64,000 bases of DNA from an uncultured Clostridia bacterium (GCA_934444735.1 CAKSDE010000016.1:1-64000), one strand, 5' to 3'; numbered from the stretch's first letter, positions 1 through 9,404 are shown. The notes: generated from the sequence alone by a model not told the origin. Made by a program: numbers and translations.

Positions 1-38
1 ACATAGGAGGAATTTTTGTTCATCGGTTAACCTTTTTT

Positions 39-68
39 GAACCACGCGACTATCGCGTGGTTTTCTTT
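39..68 (+). terminator. Rho-independent terminator of an upstream gene outside the window
   Basis: A perfect stem of ACCACGCGA (41-49) with TCGCGTGGT (53-61) and a three-base loop is followed by a T-rich run. It would end a plus-strand transcript entering from the left. The first 38 bases hold no recognisable coding end. Confidence 0.75.
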
Positions 69-73
69 ATACA

Positions 74-109
74 AAAAGAGATGTGAAAAATAATTTTTAC
101 ATCTCTTTT
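74..109. terminator. Bidirectional terminator after the sensor-type regulator
   Basis: The arms AAAAGAGATGT (74-84) and ACATCTCTTTT (99-109) pair perfectly and are flanked by A-rich and T-rich runs. It lies just beyond the stop codon of the minus-strand regulator at 136-1182 and would terminate it; it may also back up the hairpin at 39-68. Confidence 0.7.
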
Positions 110-135
110 CATTTTCCATATCTCATGCAATTTTA

Positions 136-1182
136 TTAAAACCCGTTTCTTACACCGTTAATCAGCTCACGTCTGGACTCAAATCCGCAAATTCTGCACA
201 ATCTGTCAAGACGGTATTTAATACCGTTTACGGTCATAAAACATTTTTCGGCAGTCCTTTCGTAACTTTCACCGCCTGCCAGCAATTTAAGCACTGTTAC
301 ATCACTCTCACTGCAATTTTCAAACAGCTTTTCCATTTTCACCATCTGCCGCACTTCTTTATCGTCATAAAATTTATAATCCACGTTTTCCTTATCGATG
401 TTTTCTTTAAAACCGCTTTTCCACAAAATATTATTTGTCGTTTCCCTTACAATAATCTCGCTTTTTACATTCGCATTCACCGAGTACAGATTGGGATTTT
501 TCTCAAGCATACGGTATATATCTATCGCCGTTTTGCCGTATTCCTCATAATTCAGTTTTACGCTTGTAACAGACGGTTCGTTTATTCTTCCGAGATGCGT
601 ATCGGAAAATCCCACCGCAAACAATTTATTCAGGCAGCTCGGGTTGTCCTTTTTTAAAAAGCTTATAAGCGACACCGCCGCATAATCATTTGTGCAAATT
701 ACCGCGTCATATTTGTGTACATCTTTCAAAAACCTGCTGCGGCACTCGCTCAAATCTCCCAGATTATAATACACGCTCTCTTTATGTTCAAATGCAGACA
801 GCTTAATATTATCACTTGTTGACGACGGATTTACACCGTAAAGCGCGACATTTTTTCTTCCACAGTATTCCAGATAACTCATAACATCTTTTACCGCCGC
901 ATATAAATCCGTACACACATTGCTCACCGAGAGCGAGTACGGTCTGTTACTGACAAGTATTATGTGTGATTTGCAGGTTTCTTTCAGCTGATCCACCGTT
1001 TCATATATCCATGCCGGCACAGTTCCGACAACAATAATTGCATCTTCTGCCTCAAATGCCGCAGCATCGGTATTAAAATCAAATTTTATCCTTTTCGCCC
1101 TTGCCTGCTGCTCAATTCCGCTTATTATCCGCTCGCACCAGGTCGTTTCCCGATACTTTTCTTCCAAAACTATATGTATCAC
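136..1182 (-). CDS. Transcription regulator: periplasmic-binding-like sensor domain with C-terminal LuxR-type HTH
   Basis: The 348-residue protein starts at a GTG preceded by GGAGGGG. Residues 1-260 look like a LacI/GalR-type sugar-sensor fold (alternating strands and helices, with phrases such as CTNDYAAVSLISFLKK and VGFSD), but the usual N-terminal LacI helix-turn-helix is absent. Instead residues about 287-345 resemble a LuxR-type HTH (SESDVTVLKLLAGGE then ESRRELI). The sensor and reader are therefore in reverse order compared with LacI proteins. It is divergent from the DUF5107-TPR gene, with two palindromes in between, so it probably controls that gene in response to a carbohydrate. The ligand is unknown. 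Domain calls are by eye. Confidence 0.7.
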   Translation of the reverse strand: MIHIVLEEKYRETTWCERIISGIEQQARAKRIKFDFNTDAAAFEAEDAIIVVGTVPAWIYETVDQLKETCKSHIILVSNRPYSLSVSNVCTDLYAAVKDVMSYLEYCGRKNVALYGVNPSSTSDNIKLSAFEHKESVYYNLGDLSECRSRFLKDVHKYDAVICTNDYAAVSLISFLKKDNPSCLNKLFAVGFSDTHLGRINEPSVTSVKLNYEEYGKTAIDIYRMLEKNPNLYSVNANVKSEIIVRETTNNILWKSGFKENIDKENVDYKFYDDKEVRQMVKMEKLFENCSESDVTVLKLLAGGESYERTAEKCFMTVNGIKYRLDRLCRICGFESRRELINGVRNGF

Positions 1183-1230
1183 GCTCTACCCCTCCAATCA
1201 CCTAATTATAATATACCATAAAAGCAAAAA

Positions 1231-1271
1231 AAGCAAGAAAAACAGGAATTTTTGTTTAAAATTTCTTGCTT
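1231..1271. promoter_or_regulatory. Inverted repeat in the divergent promoter region
   Basis: AAGCAAGAAA (1231-1240) and TTTCTTGCTT (1262-1271) form a perfect 10-bp inverted repeat with a 21-bp spacer, midway between two divergent genes. It is a reasonable operator candidate for the regulator at 136-1182. Function is inferred from position only. Confidence 0.45.
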
Positions 1272-1292
1272 TTCACTTTTCCCCAAAAATTA

Positions 1293-1339
1293 TATAATAA
1301 CATAGGTAAAGAGTAAAACTAACGTTTTCCGATTACCTA
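1293..1339 (+). promoter_or_regulatory. -10 box and palindrome ahead of the DUF5107-TPR gene
   Basis: A TATAAT at 1293-1298 is followed by outer arms TAGGTAA (1303-1309) and TTACCTA (1333-1339) and inner arms GTAAAAC (1313-1319) and GTTTTCC (1324-1330) around TAAC. The palindrome sits at the expected transcription start. Close relatives occur at 50463-50490 and 50641-50670. It could be an operator or a repeat that carries a promoter. The -35 box is weak. Confidence 0.5.
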
Positions 1340-1370
1340 ATATAGAATAACAATAAAGGAGTGCAATGAA

Positions 1371-4300
1371 ATGAGTAATATTTTAAAAAAGGAAAAGAAA
1401 ATTATCCCAACCTATATTTCCGAAAAGGCTATGGACTTGCCGATGTTCTTTGAGAAAAAACCGTATCAGGGCGCAAGCGGCAGACTCTATCCCCTCCCCT
1501 TTTCGGACAGCATAACCGATGAGAAAACCGATGTCGAGTATGATGTGTACACCCTCGAAAATGAGTATATCATGACTCAGGTTCTCCCCGATAAAGGCGG
1601 CAAAATACTGCGCGGATACGATAAAATCGGAGAGTACGATTTTATATACCACAACGAAGTGGTAAAACCCGCACTTGTAGGACTTGCCGGTCCGTGGATT
1701 TCCGGCGGAATCGAGTTTAATTATCCGCAGCACCACCGTCCGACAACATATATGCCCCTTGAAGCCGTTACAGAAGAAAGCGAAAACGGTGAAAAAACGG
1801 TTTGGACAGGTGAAGTTGAACCGTTTAGCCGCATGAAGGGTATGGCAGGAATAGCTATAGACGAGGGCAGGAGCTACATAAAAGCAAAAGTAAAGGTATA
1901 CAACCGCACAAATCAACCGCAGGTGTTTATGTGGTGGGCAAATCTCGCAGTACCTGTCAATGAAACGTACAAGACAATCTTTCCGCCCGATGTGGAATGG
2001 GTAAACGACCACGACAGGCGCTGTACAATGAGCTGGCCTATCGCAAAAAGCGTATATCACACGGCAAGGCCCTTTGACTACGGCGACGGAACCGATATTT
2101 CGATGTACGATTCTGTAAAAGTGCCGTCATCTTTTCTTGTGTCACAAGGTCAGTCGGACATGAACTTTGTCGCCGGTTATGACGGCGGCAAGCAAAAAGG
2201 TATCGTAACCGTTGCCGACCATCACATATCCCCCGGCAAAAAGATGTGGCACTGGGGCAAAGGCGATTTCGGCGATATGTGGTGTTCAAACCTAACAGAT
2301 GAAAACGGTCCGTATATCGAACTCATGACCGGCGTATACACCGACAATCAACCCGATTTTACATGGATTGCGCCTTATGAGAGCCGCACATTTGAGCAAT
2401 ACTGGTATCCAATCCGCGAAATCGGCGATGTGAAAAATGCAACAATCGACGCTGCCGTAAATGTTGAAAAAAGAGGCGACAAGCTGTTTTTCGGATTCAA
2501 CGTTACAGGCAAATTTAAAAACGCAAAAATAACCGTATACAACAAGGATTTGCCGATATTTACAGACAATGCAGACCTTGACCCGACAAAGGCATACTTA
2601 AAAGAAATCGATATGCCGAATATGAATATCAACGATATTAAAGTTGAGCTGACATCAGCAGACGGCAAGATTCTTGTTGACTACAAAACATATGTAAGAG
2701 GGCAAAAGCAGCCTATAGAGCCGAGAAAGCCTGTTGTACGCCCGTGTGAGATTGAAACCTTAGAGGAGCTCTACATTAATGGGCTGCACCTGGAGCAGTA
2801 CAAACAGCACAATTACGATGCACGGGATTATTACCTTGAAGGCTTGCGCCGTGATCCTGCCGACATCAGGTGCAGCACAGGTATGGCAAGAATTTCTTAC
2901 AAAAACGGTCAGTTTGAGGATTGCATAAAATATGCAGACACTGCAATTTCAAGGCTTACCGCAAGAAATATGCACCCTACGGACACAGAGGCAATGTATT
3001 TTAAAGGACTCGCCTTAACCGCACTCGGAAGAGAAAAAGAGGCGTATGATATACTCTCGATGGCGGCATGGGATTACAAATTCCGCTCAGCAGCATATTT
3101 TGAGCTTGCCCTGCTTGACTGCAAAAACGAATGCTTTGCAGACGCACTTGAAAAGCTCGATACATCGATAAGCTATAACTCCGGTCATACAAAAGCAATG
3201 AATATTAAGGCAACCGTGCTTTTAAAGCTCGGCAAGAACGATGAGGCAAAAGCACTCCTTGATAATATACAAAAATATGACCGTCTGGATATGTTCAGCA
3301 AATATCTGCTTTTGAATTTCGGCGGAAATAAAGACGAATTTAACGAAATTTTCAGTGAAAAATGCGAAAATTATCTTGACGTTGCATACGATCTGATAAA
3401 CGGCGGTTTTTACGAAAAAGCAATTGAAGCAATCGGCTTATCGGGAAAAGATTATCCGTTGTTTGACTATGTAAAAGCATATTGCCGCGGAAAGCTCGGT
3501 AATACCGCCGAAGAACAAAGGCTCTTAAAATCCGCCGAAAAGCAAGACACAGGCTACTGTTTCCCTGCACGTCTTGACGATATTGCCGTACTCGAAAATG
3601 CAATTTTAAAAAATAAAAACGGGGATAATGCGTACTACTATCTCGGCTGCCTGTTTTATGACAGATTTGCATATGAAAGAGCAACCAAGCTTTGGGAAAA
3701 CTGTATTGCCCTAAATCCCAATCATTCAAAAGCATTCAGAAATCTGGCACTTTCGTATTTCGATAAAAAGGGCGATCTGCTCTCCGCCAAGGAATGTATG
3801 GAAACCGCCCTCAAAAATAAGCCGCATGACTCCAGACTGATTTTTGAATACCAGCAGATATTGCGCAATATGAATTATTCGCCCGAATATATGCTCAAGG
3901 TCTATGACAAATACGAAGATCTTATGCTTAAGCGCGATGATTGTTATCTCGATAAATTAACGCTCAAATGTATGGTCGGTGAATATAAAGAGGCAATCGA
4001 CATGGCAAAGCACAGACGTTTTCACATTTATGAGGGCGGTGAGGGCAAGCTCACAAAACAGCACGCATGGATGCACGTTCTCTACGGCAACGAGCTTTTC
4101 AAAAACGGTAAATTATCCGAGGCCGAAAAGGTTTATAAAGACGGCATAAATATGCCGAAATCGTACGGAGAGGCAAAAACCTTCTTTAATCAGGAGGCGC
4201 ACATATACTACTATCTCGGCAAGCTCCTTGAATCGGAAGGAAAAGACGCCTCCGAAGCATACAAAGAGGCTGCCGTATACAAAGCCGCCGTTTCCGAACT

Positions 4301-4631
4301 GTCACTCTTCCGTGCGCTTGCTCTCAGAAAGCTGCAAAACTTCTCCGAGGCAAAAGCGGTGCTTAACGAAATGGAAAGCACTGCCGATAACTTCATCAAA
4401 AACTGCGACATGAGAACATATTACGGCGTAGGCTCGCCCTCACCGCTGCCGTTTGAGTCGGACATTGTGAAAAACAACCTCACCGACGGATATATTTTAA
4501 AAGCATATGCTCTGCTCGGTATGGGTAAATTCAACGATGCCGATGAATACATCAAAAAAGCACGCAAGATAAAGCAGTATGATTTCAGAATTTATGCCTA
4601 TGATAATATCAAGGAAAGCGTAATATTTTAA
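1371..4631 (+). CDS. DUF5107 domain protein with C-terminal tetratricopeptide repeats
   Basis: The protein is 1086 residues with no signal peptide, so it is likely cytoplasmic. Its first ~440 residues match the look of DUF5107 proteins, a beta-rich fold related to galactose-mutarotase-like sugar-binding domains, including the stretch GGIEFNYPQHHRPTTY. From about residue 455 it is a run of TPR-like helical pairs (for example AYYYLGCLFYDRFAYERATK and AFRNLALSYF). The ATG at 1371 has AAAGGAG nine bases upstream. It is divergent from the sensor-type regulator and stands alone before a terminator. DUF5107 proteins are common in gut Firmicutes beside carbohydrate genes, but the catalytic activity is not established; sugar binding or carbohydrate processing is inference. 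Confidence 0.8.
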   Translation: MSNILKKEKKIIPTYISEKAMDLPMFFEKKPYQGASGRLYPLPFSDSITDEKTDVEYDVYTLENEYIMTQVLPDKGGKILRGYDKIGEYDFIYHNEVVKPALVGLAGPWISGGIEFNYPQHHRPTTYMPLEAVTEESENGEKTVWTGEVEPFSRMKGMAGIAIDEGRSYIKAKVKVYNRTNQPQVFMWWANLAVPVNETYKTIFPPDVEWVNDHDRRCTMSWPIAKSVYHTARPFDYGDGTDISMYDSVKVPSSFLVSQGQSDMNFVAGYDGGKQKGIVTVADHHISPGKKMWHWGKGDFGDMWCSNLTDENGPYIELMTGVYTDNQPDFTWIAPYESRTFEQYWYPIREIGDVKNATIDAAVNVEKRGDKLFFGFNVTGKFKNAKITVYNKDLPIFTDNADLDPTKAYLKEIDMPNMNINDIKVELTSADGKILVDYKTYVRGQKQPIEPRKPVVRPCEIETLEELYINGLHLEQYKQHNYDARDYYLEGLRRDPADIRCSTGMARISYKNGQFEDCIKYADTAISRLTARNMHPTDTEAMYFKGLALTALGREKEAYDILSMAAWDYKFRSAAYFELALLDCKNECFADALEKLDTSISYNSGHTKAMNIKATVLLKLGKNDEAKALLDNIQKYDRLDMFSKYLLLNFGGNKDEFNEIFSEKCENYLDVAYDLINGGFYEKAIEAIGLSGKDYPLFDYVKAYCRGKLGNTAEEQRLLKSAEKQDTGYCFPARLDDIAVLENAILKNKNGDNAYYYLGCLFYDRFAYERATKLWENCIALNPNHSKAFRNLALSYFDKKGDLLSAKECMETALKNKPHDSRLIFEYQQILRNMNYSPEYMLKVYDKYEDLMLKRDDCYLDKLTLKCMVGEYKEAIDMAKHRRFHIYEGGEGKLTKQHAWMHVLYGNELFKNGKLSEAEKVYKDGINMPKSYGEAKTFFNQEAHIYYYLGKLLESEGKDASEAYKEAAVYKAAVSELSLFRALALRKLQNFSEAKAVLNEMESTADNFIKNCDMRTYYGVGSPSPLPFESDIVKNNLTDGYILKAYALLGMGKFNDADEYIKKARKIKQYDFRIYAYDNIKESVIF

Positions 4632-4653
4632 TTTACCGTTTTCGGTATAAGTC

Positions 4654-4692
4654 AAAAAAATATCCGCCCGTAAATGAGCGGATATTTTTTTT
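4654..4692. terminator. Bidirectional terminator between DUF5107-TPR gene and azlD
   Basis: The arms ATATCCGC and GCGGATAT are flanked by seven A residues on the left and eight T residues on the right, so it can end both the plus-strand gene and the minus-strand azlCD transcript that converge here. Confidence 0.8.
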
Positions 4693-5018
4693 CAAAACAC
4701 AAACTGCACCAATAACATATAACAAAAGGTTCCGCCTGCAATAGAAATAAGCATATTTCTCCTCCATACGTGGAGTCCCGCCACAACCGCCAGTGAGATA
4801 AGCTCCGGCAGCGCATGATTTCCGGTAAATATGCTGACATTTTTCAGACTGTATACCAAGAGCAGTCCGAATACAGCCGCCGGCAAAAATTCCCCTAAAA
4901 ATTTTATATATTTCGGAGTCGGCTTACCTGCCGGAAAAAGCAGAAACGGCAAAAATCTTGTCAGCATCGTTCCCAAAACCACAACCGCAATCGTAATAAT
5001 TCTCTCCTGTACGCTCAT
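4692..5018 (-). CDS. azlD: AzlD family branched-chain amino acid exporter, small subunit
   Basis: The 108-residue hydrophobic protein starts at the ATG at 5018, overlapping the stop of azlC by ATGA, which implies translational coupling. It has about four membrane segments and the TRFLPFLLFPA stretch typical of AzlD. The reading frame stays open further upstream, but that part runs inside azlC and is spurious. AzlC and AzlD together form an efflux system for branched-chain amino acids and analogues in the membrane. The length is normal for the family. Confidence 0.88.
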   Translation of the reverse strand: MSVQERIITIAVVVLGTMLTRFLPFLLFPAGKPTPKYIKFLGEFLPAAVFGLLLVYSLKNVSIFTGNHALPELISLAVVAGLHVWRRNMLISIAGGTFCYMLLVQFVF

Positions 5019-5719
5019 GCCGTTTCCTCCTTTTTCTCCAAAGCTTTTCTCGATAATGTCAAGATGAGCAAAATCGCCGCCATTGCAGGGATAATAAAGC
5101 TGTCCGCACCGAAGATTATAAGCGATAAAACCGACACGGCAAGTCCGACAATCGAGCTTGCATGGCTCTTTTCGCTGAGCCACTGCTCCAGAAATATTAC
5201 CGCAAACATTGCCGTCATGGCAAAGTCTATCCCCGCAAGATTGAATTTTATTACAGTCCCGAATATTGCGCCGAGCGTCGCGCCGCTTACCCAATAAAGC
5301 TGATTCAAAAGCGTCACAAAAAACATAAACCAACCCTTATCCACTCCCTCGGGCGCGTCAACACTGTAGTTCACCGAAAAAGTCTCGTCGCACATTCCGA
5401 ATATCAGATAAATCTTTTTCCAACCCATGCCTTTAAATTTGTCAAGCATTGAGATTCCGTAAAAAATATGCCGCGCATTAACCATTAAAGTCATCAAAAA
5501 AGCCTGAATCGGATCAAACGCGCCCAAAAGCATATTGGCAGTTATAAATTCCATAGACCCGGCAAATATCGCAGCGCTCATAACCATCGGATACCAAAAC
5601 GAAAATCCCGAAGCGTTCATGTAAATACCGTATGTCATTCCCAAAAACCAAAAACCGGCAAATATCGGAATAGTATGCGGAAATGCCGCCTTTAGTGCCT
5701 TAATCTTTTTTCCTGCCAT
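5015..5719 (-). CDS. azlC: AzlC family branched-chain amino acid exporter, large subunit
   Basis: This multi-pass membrane protein of 234 residues carries the AzlC hallmark PIFAGFWFLGMTYGIYM near its N-terminus and ARHIFYGISML in the middle. The ATG at 5719 is preferred because GAGGTG lies nine bases upstream; an in-frame GTG at 5731 sits within the ribosome site. It is first in a two-gene operon with azlD. The family exports branched-chain amino acids or analogues such as azaleucine. No regulator gene is adjacent. Confidence 0.88.
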   Translation of the reverse strand: MAGKKIKALKAAFPHTIPIFAGFWFLGMTYGIYMNASGFSFWYPMVMSAAIFAGSMEFITANMLLGAFDPIQAFLMTLMVNARHIFYGISMLDKFKGMGWKKIYLIFGMCDETFSVNYSVDAPEGVDKGWFMFFVTLLNQLYWVSGATLGAIFGTVIKFNLAGIDFAMTAMFAVIFLEQWLSEKSHASSIVGLAVSVLSLIIFGADSFIIPAMAAILLILTLSRKALEKKEETA

Positions 5720-5811
5720 ACACGAACTCACCTCTTAAAAACTTTTTACAAGAATTATAGCATTGCATCATGTAAGTTTCAAGCAATATCCCGAGAATAT
5801 GACAAATTTCC

Positions 5812-5856
5812 AAAAAAATCGGGACTTTAGACAAAATATAATTTTATCAAAGTCCC
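5812..5856 (-). terminator. Terminator of ldh
   Basis: GGGACTTT (5821-5828) pairs with AAAGTCCC (5849-5856). Read on the minus strand the stem is followed by a short gap and seven T residues, placing it correctly after the ldh stop codon. Confidence 0.75.
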
Positions 5857-5871
5857 ATGCTTATAACTTTT

Positions 5872-6813
5872 TTAAATATCCAGTTGCTGTATTATACCTT
5901 TTAACTTGTCCGCCGAATTTTTAAGTCCGCGCATTTCTTCATGACTAAACGGCACTTCGAGAATCCTCTCAATCCCCTCACCGCCTACCTTTGTCGGTAC
6001 CGAGAGCGCAGTATCATTTATTCCGTATTCCCCCGAGAACACGCTCGACACTGTCAGAATCGAATTTTCATCTCCTGCTATACATTCCACAATCCTCGCC
6101 ACAGCCACAGCTATGGCATAATATGTCGCGCCTTTTTTCTTTATAATCTCATACGCCGCATTTTTCACATCATCATACATCGTACCCAAATCGTCCACAC
6201 TGCATTTGTTCGTGTATCTGCAAAATTCCTGCATAGACATTCCGCCGATATTGGTGATGCTCCACGCCGCCACCTCGCTGTCGCCATGCTCGCCTATCAC
6301 ATATGTGTGGCAGTTTCTCGCATCAATCCCCGTTTTTTTGCTTATAAGGTATTTAAGCCGCGCCGTATCAAGGACAGTCCCCGAACCGAGCACCTGATTT
6401 TTCTCCAGTCCCGATACCTTATATGTCACATATGTTAATATATCCACGGGATTTGTTACGGTAAGAAGTATCACATCACGCGGCGCGTGCTGGAGTATAC
6501 TCTCGGTTATTATCTTCATCACCGAAACGTTTCTTTTCAAAAGATCTATCCTGCTCTCACCCTCTTTTTGCGCCGCACCTGCCGTAATCACCACAATATC
6601 CGCATCCTTGCAATCACGGTAATCGCCTGCGTATACTCTGACCGGCTTTACCATCGAAACCCCGTGCGACATATCAAGCGCGTCACCCTCCGCTTTATCT
6701 TTATTGATGTCGATTATTACAATTTCCGAAAAAAGTCCGCCGAGCATTATGGTAAAAGCCGTTGTAGATCCCACAAACCCTGCTCCTACAACAACAATTT
6801 TTCCTCTGAACAT
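5872..6813 (-). CDS. ldh: L-lactate dehydrogenase
   Basis: The enzyme reduces pyruvate to L-lactate with NADH, regenerating NAD+ in fermentation. The 313-residue protein has the Rossmann motif GAGFVGS (10-16), DMSHG (47-51), an active-site loop AQKEGESR with Gln82 (Gln at this place marks lactate rather than malate dehydrogenase), NPVD after residue 120 and catalytic His176 in GEHGDSE. The length is normal. It appears to be a single-gene unit with its own terminator. A malate dehydrogenase is the only close alternative and is made unlikely by the Gln. Confidence 0.93.
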   Translation of the reverse strand: MFRGKIVVVGAGFVGSTTAFTIMLGGLFSEIVIIDINKDKAEGDALDMSHGVSMVKPVRVYAGDYRDCKDADIVVITAGAAQKEGESRIDLLKRNVSVMKIITESILQHAPRDVILLTVTNPVDILTYVTYKVSGLEKNQVLGSGTVLDTARLKYLISKKTGIDARNCHTYVIGEHGDSEVAAWSITNIGGMSMQEFCRYTNKCSVDDLGTMYDDVKNAAYEIIKKKGATYYAIAVAVARIVECIAGDENSILTVSSVFSGEYGINDTALSVPTKVGGEGIERILEVPFSHEEMRGLKNSADKLKGIIQQLDI

Positions 6814-6916
6814 AAAAAGTTCCCCTTTCGTATATATTTTAGGTAGAAATAAAATTTACATTTTACTTTTTTTAGCTATATATATTGTTTCATAAACATA
6901 CGAATTTTATTAAATT

Positions 6917-8521
6917 TTATTTTTTCAGAAATGTTAAAAATCCGTTTTCCGAAAAAAGCGAATATGTCAGAAGATATGCCACACCTGCCGCAAATGCACT
7001 TGCTCCGAAAGAAACAATATCGTTTGAGAATATGCAGCACATGGGCTGATATGTAAGCTTTAAAACAAAATACATCGGCACCGCGGAAACAAACGGCGTT
7101 AATATCCTCTTTTTTGTAAACCGTATATCAAACGTTTTTCGCAAAAATACACCTTGCGCAAAACATATAAATCCATATGCCAGACATGAGCTTATTATCG
7201 CCCCCGATATATTCAGATAGGGATTTCTTACCAATACAATGTTTCCCAAAAGCTTTATTGCCATGCCTATAAGCTGTATAAAAAACGGTTCATACACCTT
7301 TCCTGCCGCATTGAATATTGCCGAAAAAAGCTGCGACATACAAATGAAGATCAGGCACGGCGAAACCAAAGCCAACATTCTCTCCGATGCGGAATTATTA
7401 AAAAGCAGCTTTAATATATCTCCCGAAGATACGAAAAACAAAACCGCCGCCGGAACTGCCGCAAAAAGAGTCGCATCCGCCGCATACAGAGAACATTTCC
7501 TCATCGCCGTCATATTCTTTTTTGCCAGATTTCCCGCAATCACAGGCAGAATACTTACGCAAAGAGTTGCAATCATGCCGATCGGCAGGTGAAATACCGT
7601 AAGCGCATATCCGGAATATGCACCCCAAAGCCATCTTGCCCCTTGTTCGGAAAATTTCAGCTCGTCTAAAAGTCCGTCAAAAAGATCTGTATAGCTCGAA
7701 TATTGCAGCAAAAAATATTCCGCACTCTCTTTCGTGAAATTCACCCTTAAAAGACTGTTTCTGACCGTTGCCACATCAACCATGCTCAAAAGCGACATTG
7801 TAACCGCACACACCGAAAGCGGCACCGCCACCGCCGCAATCTGCGAATAAATCTCTTTATACGAAGTTTTGCACTTTTCTTTGGTTTTAATTCTCAAAAC
7901 AAAGCATGACGCCCCCAAAAACGCAGTTGCGGCAATCTCGCCGAGCGTTACTCCAAAGGTTGCAGCAGCAGCGGTGATACCCGGAGCGGAGCGTGCGAAC
8001 ATAAGCGCCAGAAAATAGCCTGTCAGAAGGCGTATTGCCGCCTCCCCCACCTGTGACACCGCCGTCGGCAAAAGCTGCTGTGTGCCCTGAAAACAGCTCT
8101 TAAACGCGCACCCCCACGCGACAAAAAATACCGACGGCGAGATTACTCGTATCGCCCAAACAGCAGCAGGATCCTTCATCGAATATGCCAGCGGCTCCGC
8201 CGCAAGAAAGAGTATTACGGAGGACAGTGCGCCCAAAATCATCAGCAAAAACTCCGACGCTTTTACCGTTCTTTTCACCTCGGGATATTTTTTCATCGCC
8301 ATATCTTGCGAAATAAGGCGCGAGGCGGCAAGCGGCACTCCCGATATTACCAATGTCAGAAACATCGAATATATACAGGACGCCGTATTAAATATCGCCA
8401 TTCCCTCTTCTTTTAAAATATAGGTAAGCGGAATCTTAAATACTGCGCCCAGAATTTTTGCAATCACATTTGCCGCCGCAAGCATCACCGTTGCGCGTAT
8501 AAATCTGTTTTTATCCTCCAT
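6917..8521 (-). CDS. spoVB: SpoVB-like polysaccharide/lipid flippase (MATE-like MVF superfamily)
   Basis: The 534-residue protein is almost entirely hydrophobic, with about 12-14 membrane segments. Its N-terminus (AAANVIAKILGAVFKIPLTY) and the SGVPLAASRLIS stretch are typical of stage V sporulation protein B and related flippases of the MVF/MurJ-like group. In Bacillus, SpoVB is needed for spore cortex and is thought to move lipid-linked precursors across the membrane. The neighbouring mazG-yabOPQ cluster mirrors the B. subtilis order spoVT-yabM-yabN-yabO, where YabM is an SpoVB paralogue, so a YabM-type role is an alternative. Confidence 0.82.
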   Translation of the reverse strand: MEDKNRFIRATVMLAAANVIAKILGAVFKIPLTYILKEEGMAIFNTASCIYSMFLTLVISGVPLAASRLISQDMAMKKYPEVKRTVKASEFLLMILGALSSVILFLAAEPLAYSMKDPAAVWAIRVISPSVFFVAWGCAFKSCFQGTQQLLPTAVSQVGEAAIRLLTGYFLALMFARSAPGITAAAATFGVTLGEIAATAFLGASCFVLRIKTKEKCKTSYKEIYSQIAAVAVPLSVCAVTMSLLSMVDVATVRNSLLRVNFTKESAEYFLLQYSSYTDLFDGLLDELKFSEQGARWLWGAYSGYALTVFHLPIGMIATLCVSILPVIAGNLAKKNMTAMRKCSLYAADATLFAAVPAAVLFFVSSGDILKLLFNNSASERMLALVSPCLIFICMSQLFSAIFNAAGKVYEPFFIQLIGMAIKLLGNIVLVRNPYLNISGAIISSCLAYGFICFAQGVFLRKTFDIRFTKKRILTPFVSAVPMYFVLKLTYQPMCCIFSNDIVSFGASAFAAGVAYLLTYSLFSENGFLTFLKK

Positions 8522-8547
8522 TGGAATCCTCCGTTCTAAAAAAACTC

Positions 8548-8576
8548 TTGTTATACCAATCTATTTGTGATATACT
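8548..8576 (+). promoter_or_regulatory. Promoter of mazG
   Basis: TTGTTA (8548-8553) and TATACT (8571-8576) are separated by 17 bases, 40 bases ahead of the mazG start codon. Confidence 0.6.
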
Positions 8577-8615
8577 GTATTTATGATATTTTAAATCTTT
8601 TACGGAGGAATCGAC

Positions 8616-9404
8616 ATGAATTTAAAGGATAAATACACAATTGACGATCTTTTGGAAATTGTACGGATTTTGCGTGGTGAAAACGGCTGTCCGTGGGATA
8701 GGGTTCAAACTCACGAAAGCTTAAAAAAGAGCATGATTGAAGAGGCATACGAGGCGATAGACGCGCTCGACAGCAAAGATGATAAGATGTTTGCAAACGA
8801 GCTGGGGGATGTGCTTTTGCAGGTGATATTCCACTCGGTTCTCGCCGAAGAACGCGGCGCATTCAATTTTGACGCGGTCTTAAAAGAAATCTGCGACAAG
8901 CTTATAACGCGGCATACCCATGTTTTCGGCGATACTCACGCCGGCAATGCGGAGGAGGCTCTTTCTTCATGGGAAAAGAATAAGAAAAAGGAAAAGGGGC
9001 AAAAATCCTACACCGAGATGCTTTTGGATATTCCCAAAGGTCTGCCGGCTTTAATGAGTGCGGAAAAAATACAGAAAAAAGCAAAAAGCAGCGGCTTTGA
9101 CTGGGATAATACAGATGATGTTTTGGAAAAGCTCCGTGAGGAGATCGACGAGCTGTCCGAGGCAGTAAAATCCGAATCATGCGAAAACATTGCCGAAGAA
9201 TACGGCGACGTTTTATTTTCGATGGTCAATCTCGGCAGATTTCTGCACCTAACTCCCGAAACGGAACTGATGAGCGCAAACGCAAAATTTGTAAAAAGAT
9301 TTGCCGAAATGGAAAAGCTCGCAAATGCCGAAAACCGCGCTTTGGACGAGCTGACTCTCGCCGAAATGGACAAACTTTGGGAAAAAATCAAGGAAAATCA
9401 CTAA
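8616..9404 (+). CDS. mazG: Nucleoside triphosphate pyrophosphohydrolase MazG
   Basis: MazG cleaves NTPs to NMP and pyrophosphate and is thought to clear abnormal nucleotides. The 262-residue protein has two MazG units: the first with GCPWD (24-28), EEAYEAIDA (42-50) and ELGDVLLQ (62-69), the second with LREEIDELSEA and EEYGDVLFSM. The metal-binding acidic residues are present in both. It starts at the ATG at 8616 behind GGAGG. The gene corresponds to B. subtilis yabN without the N-terminal methylase-like domain, and it sits at the head of the same sporulation and division cluster. Confidence 0.9.
   Translation: MNLKDKYTIDDLLEIVRILRGENGCPWDRVQTHESLKKSMIEEAYEAIDALDSKDDKMFANELGDVLLQVIFHSVLAEERGAFNFDAVLKEICDKLITRHTHVFGDTHAGNAEEALSSWEKNKKKEKGQKSYTEMLLDIPKGLPALMSAEKIQKKAKSSGFDWDNTDDVLEKLREEIDELSEAVKSESCENIAEEYGDVLFSMVNLGRFLHLTPETELMSANAKFVKRFAEMEKLANAENRALDELTLAEMDKLWEKIKENH

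Noticed and set aside
1383..2060. Minus-strand open frames opposite the DUF5107-TPR gene
   Set aside because: They have Cys- and Arg-rich low-quality compositions and no start signals; the plus-strand gene is clearly real.
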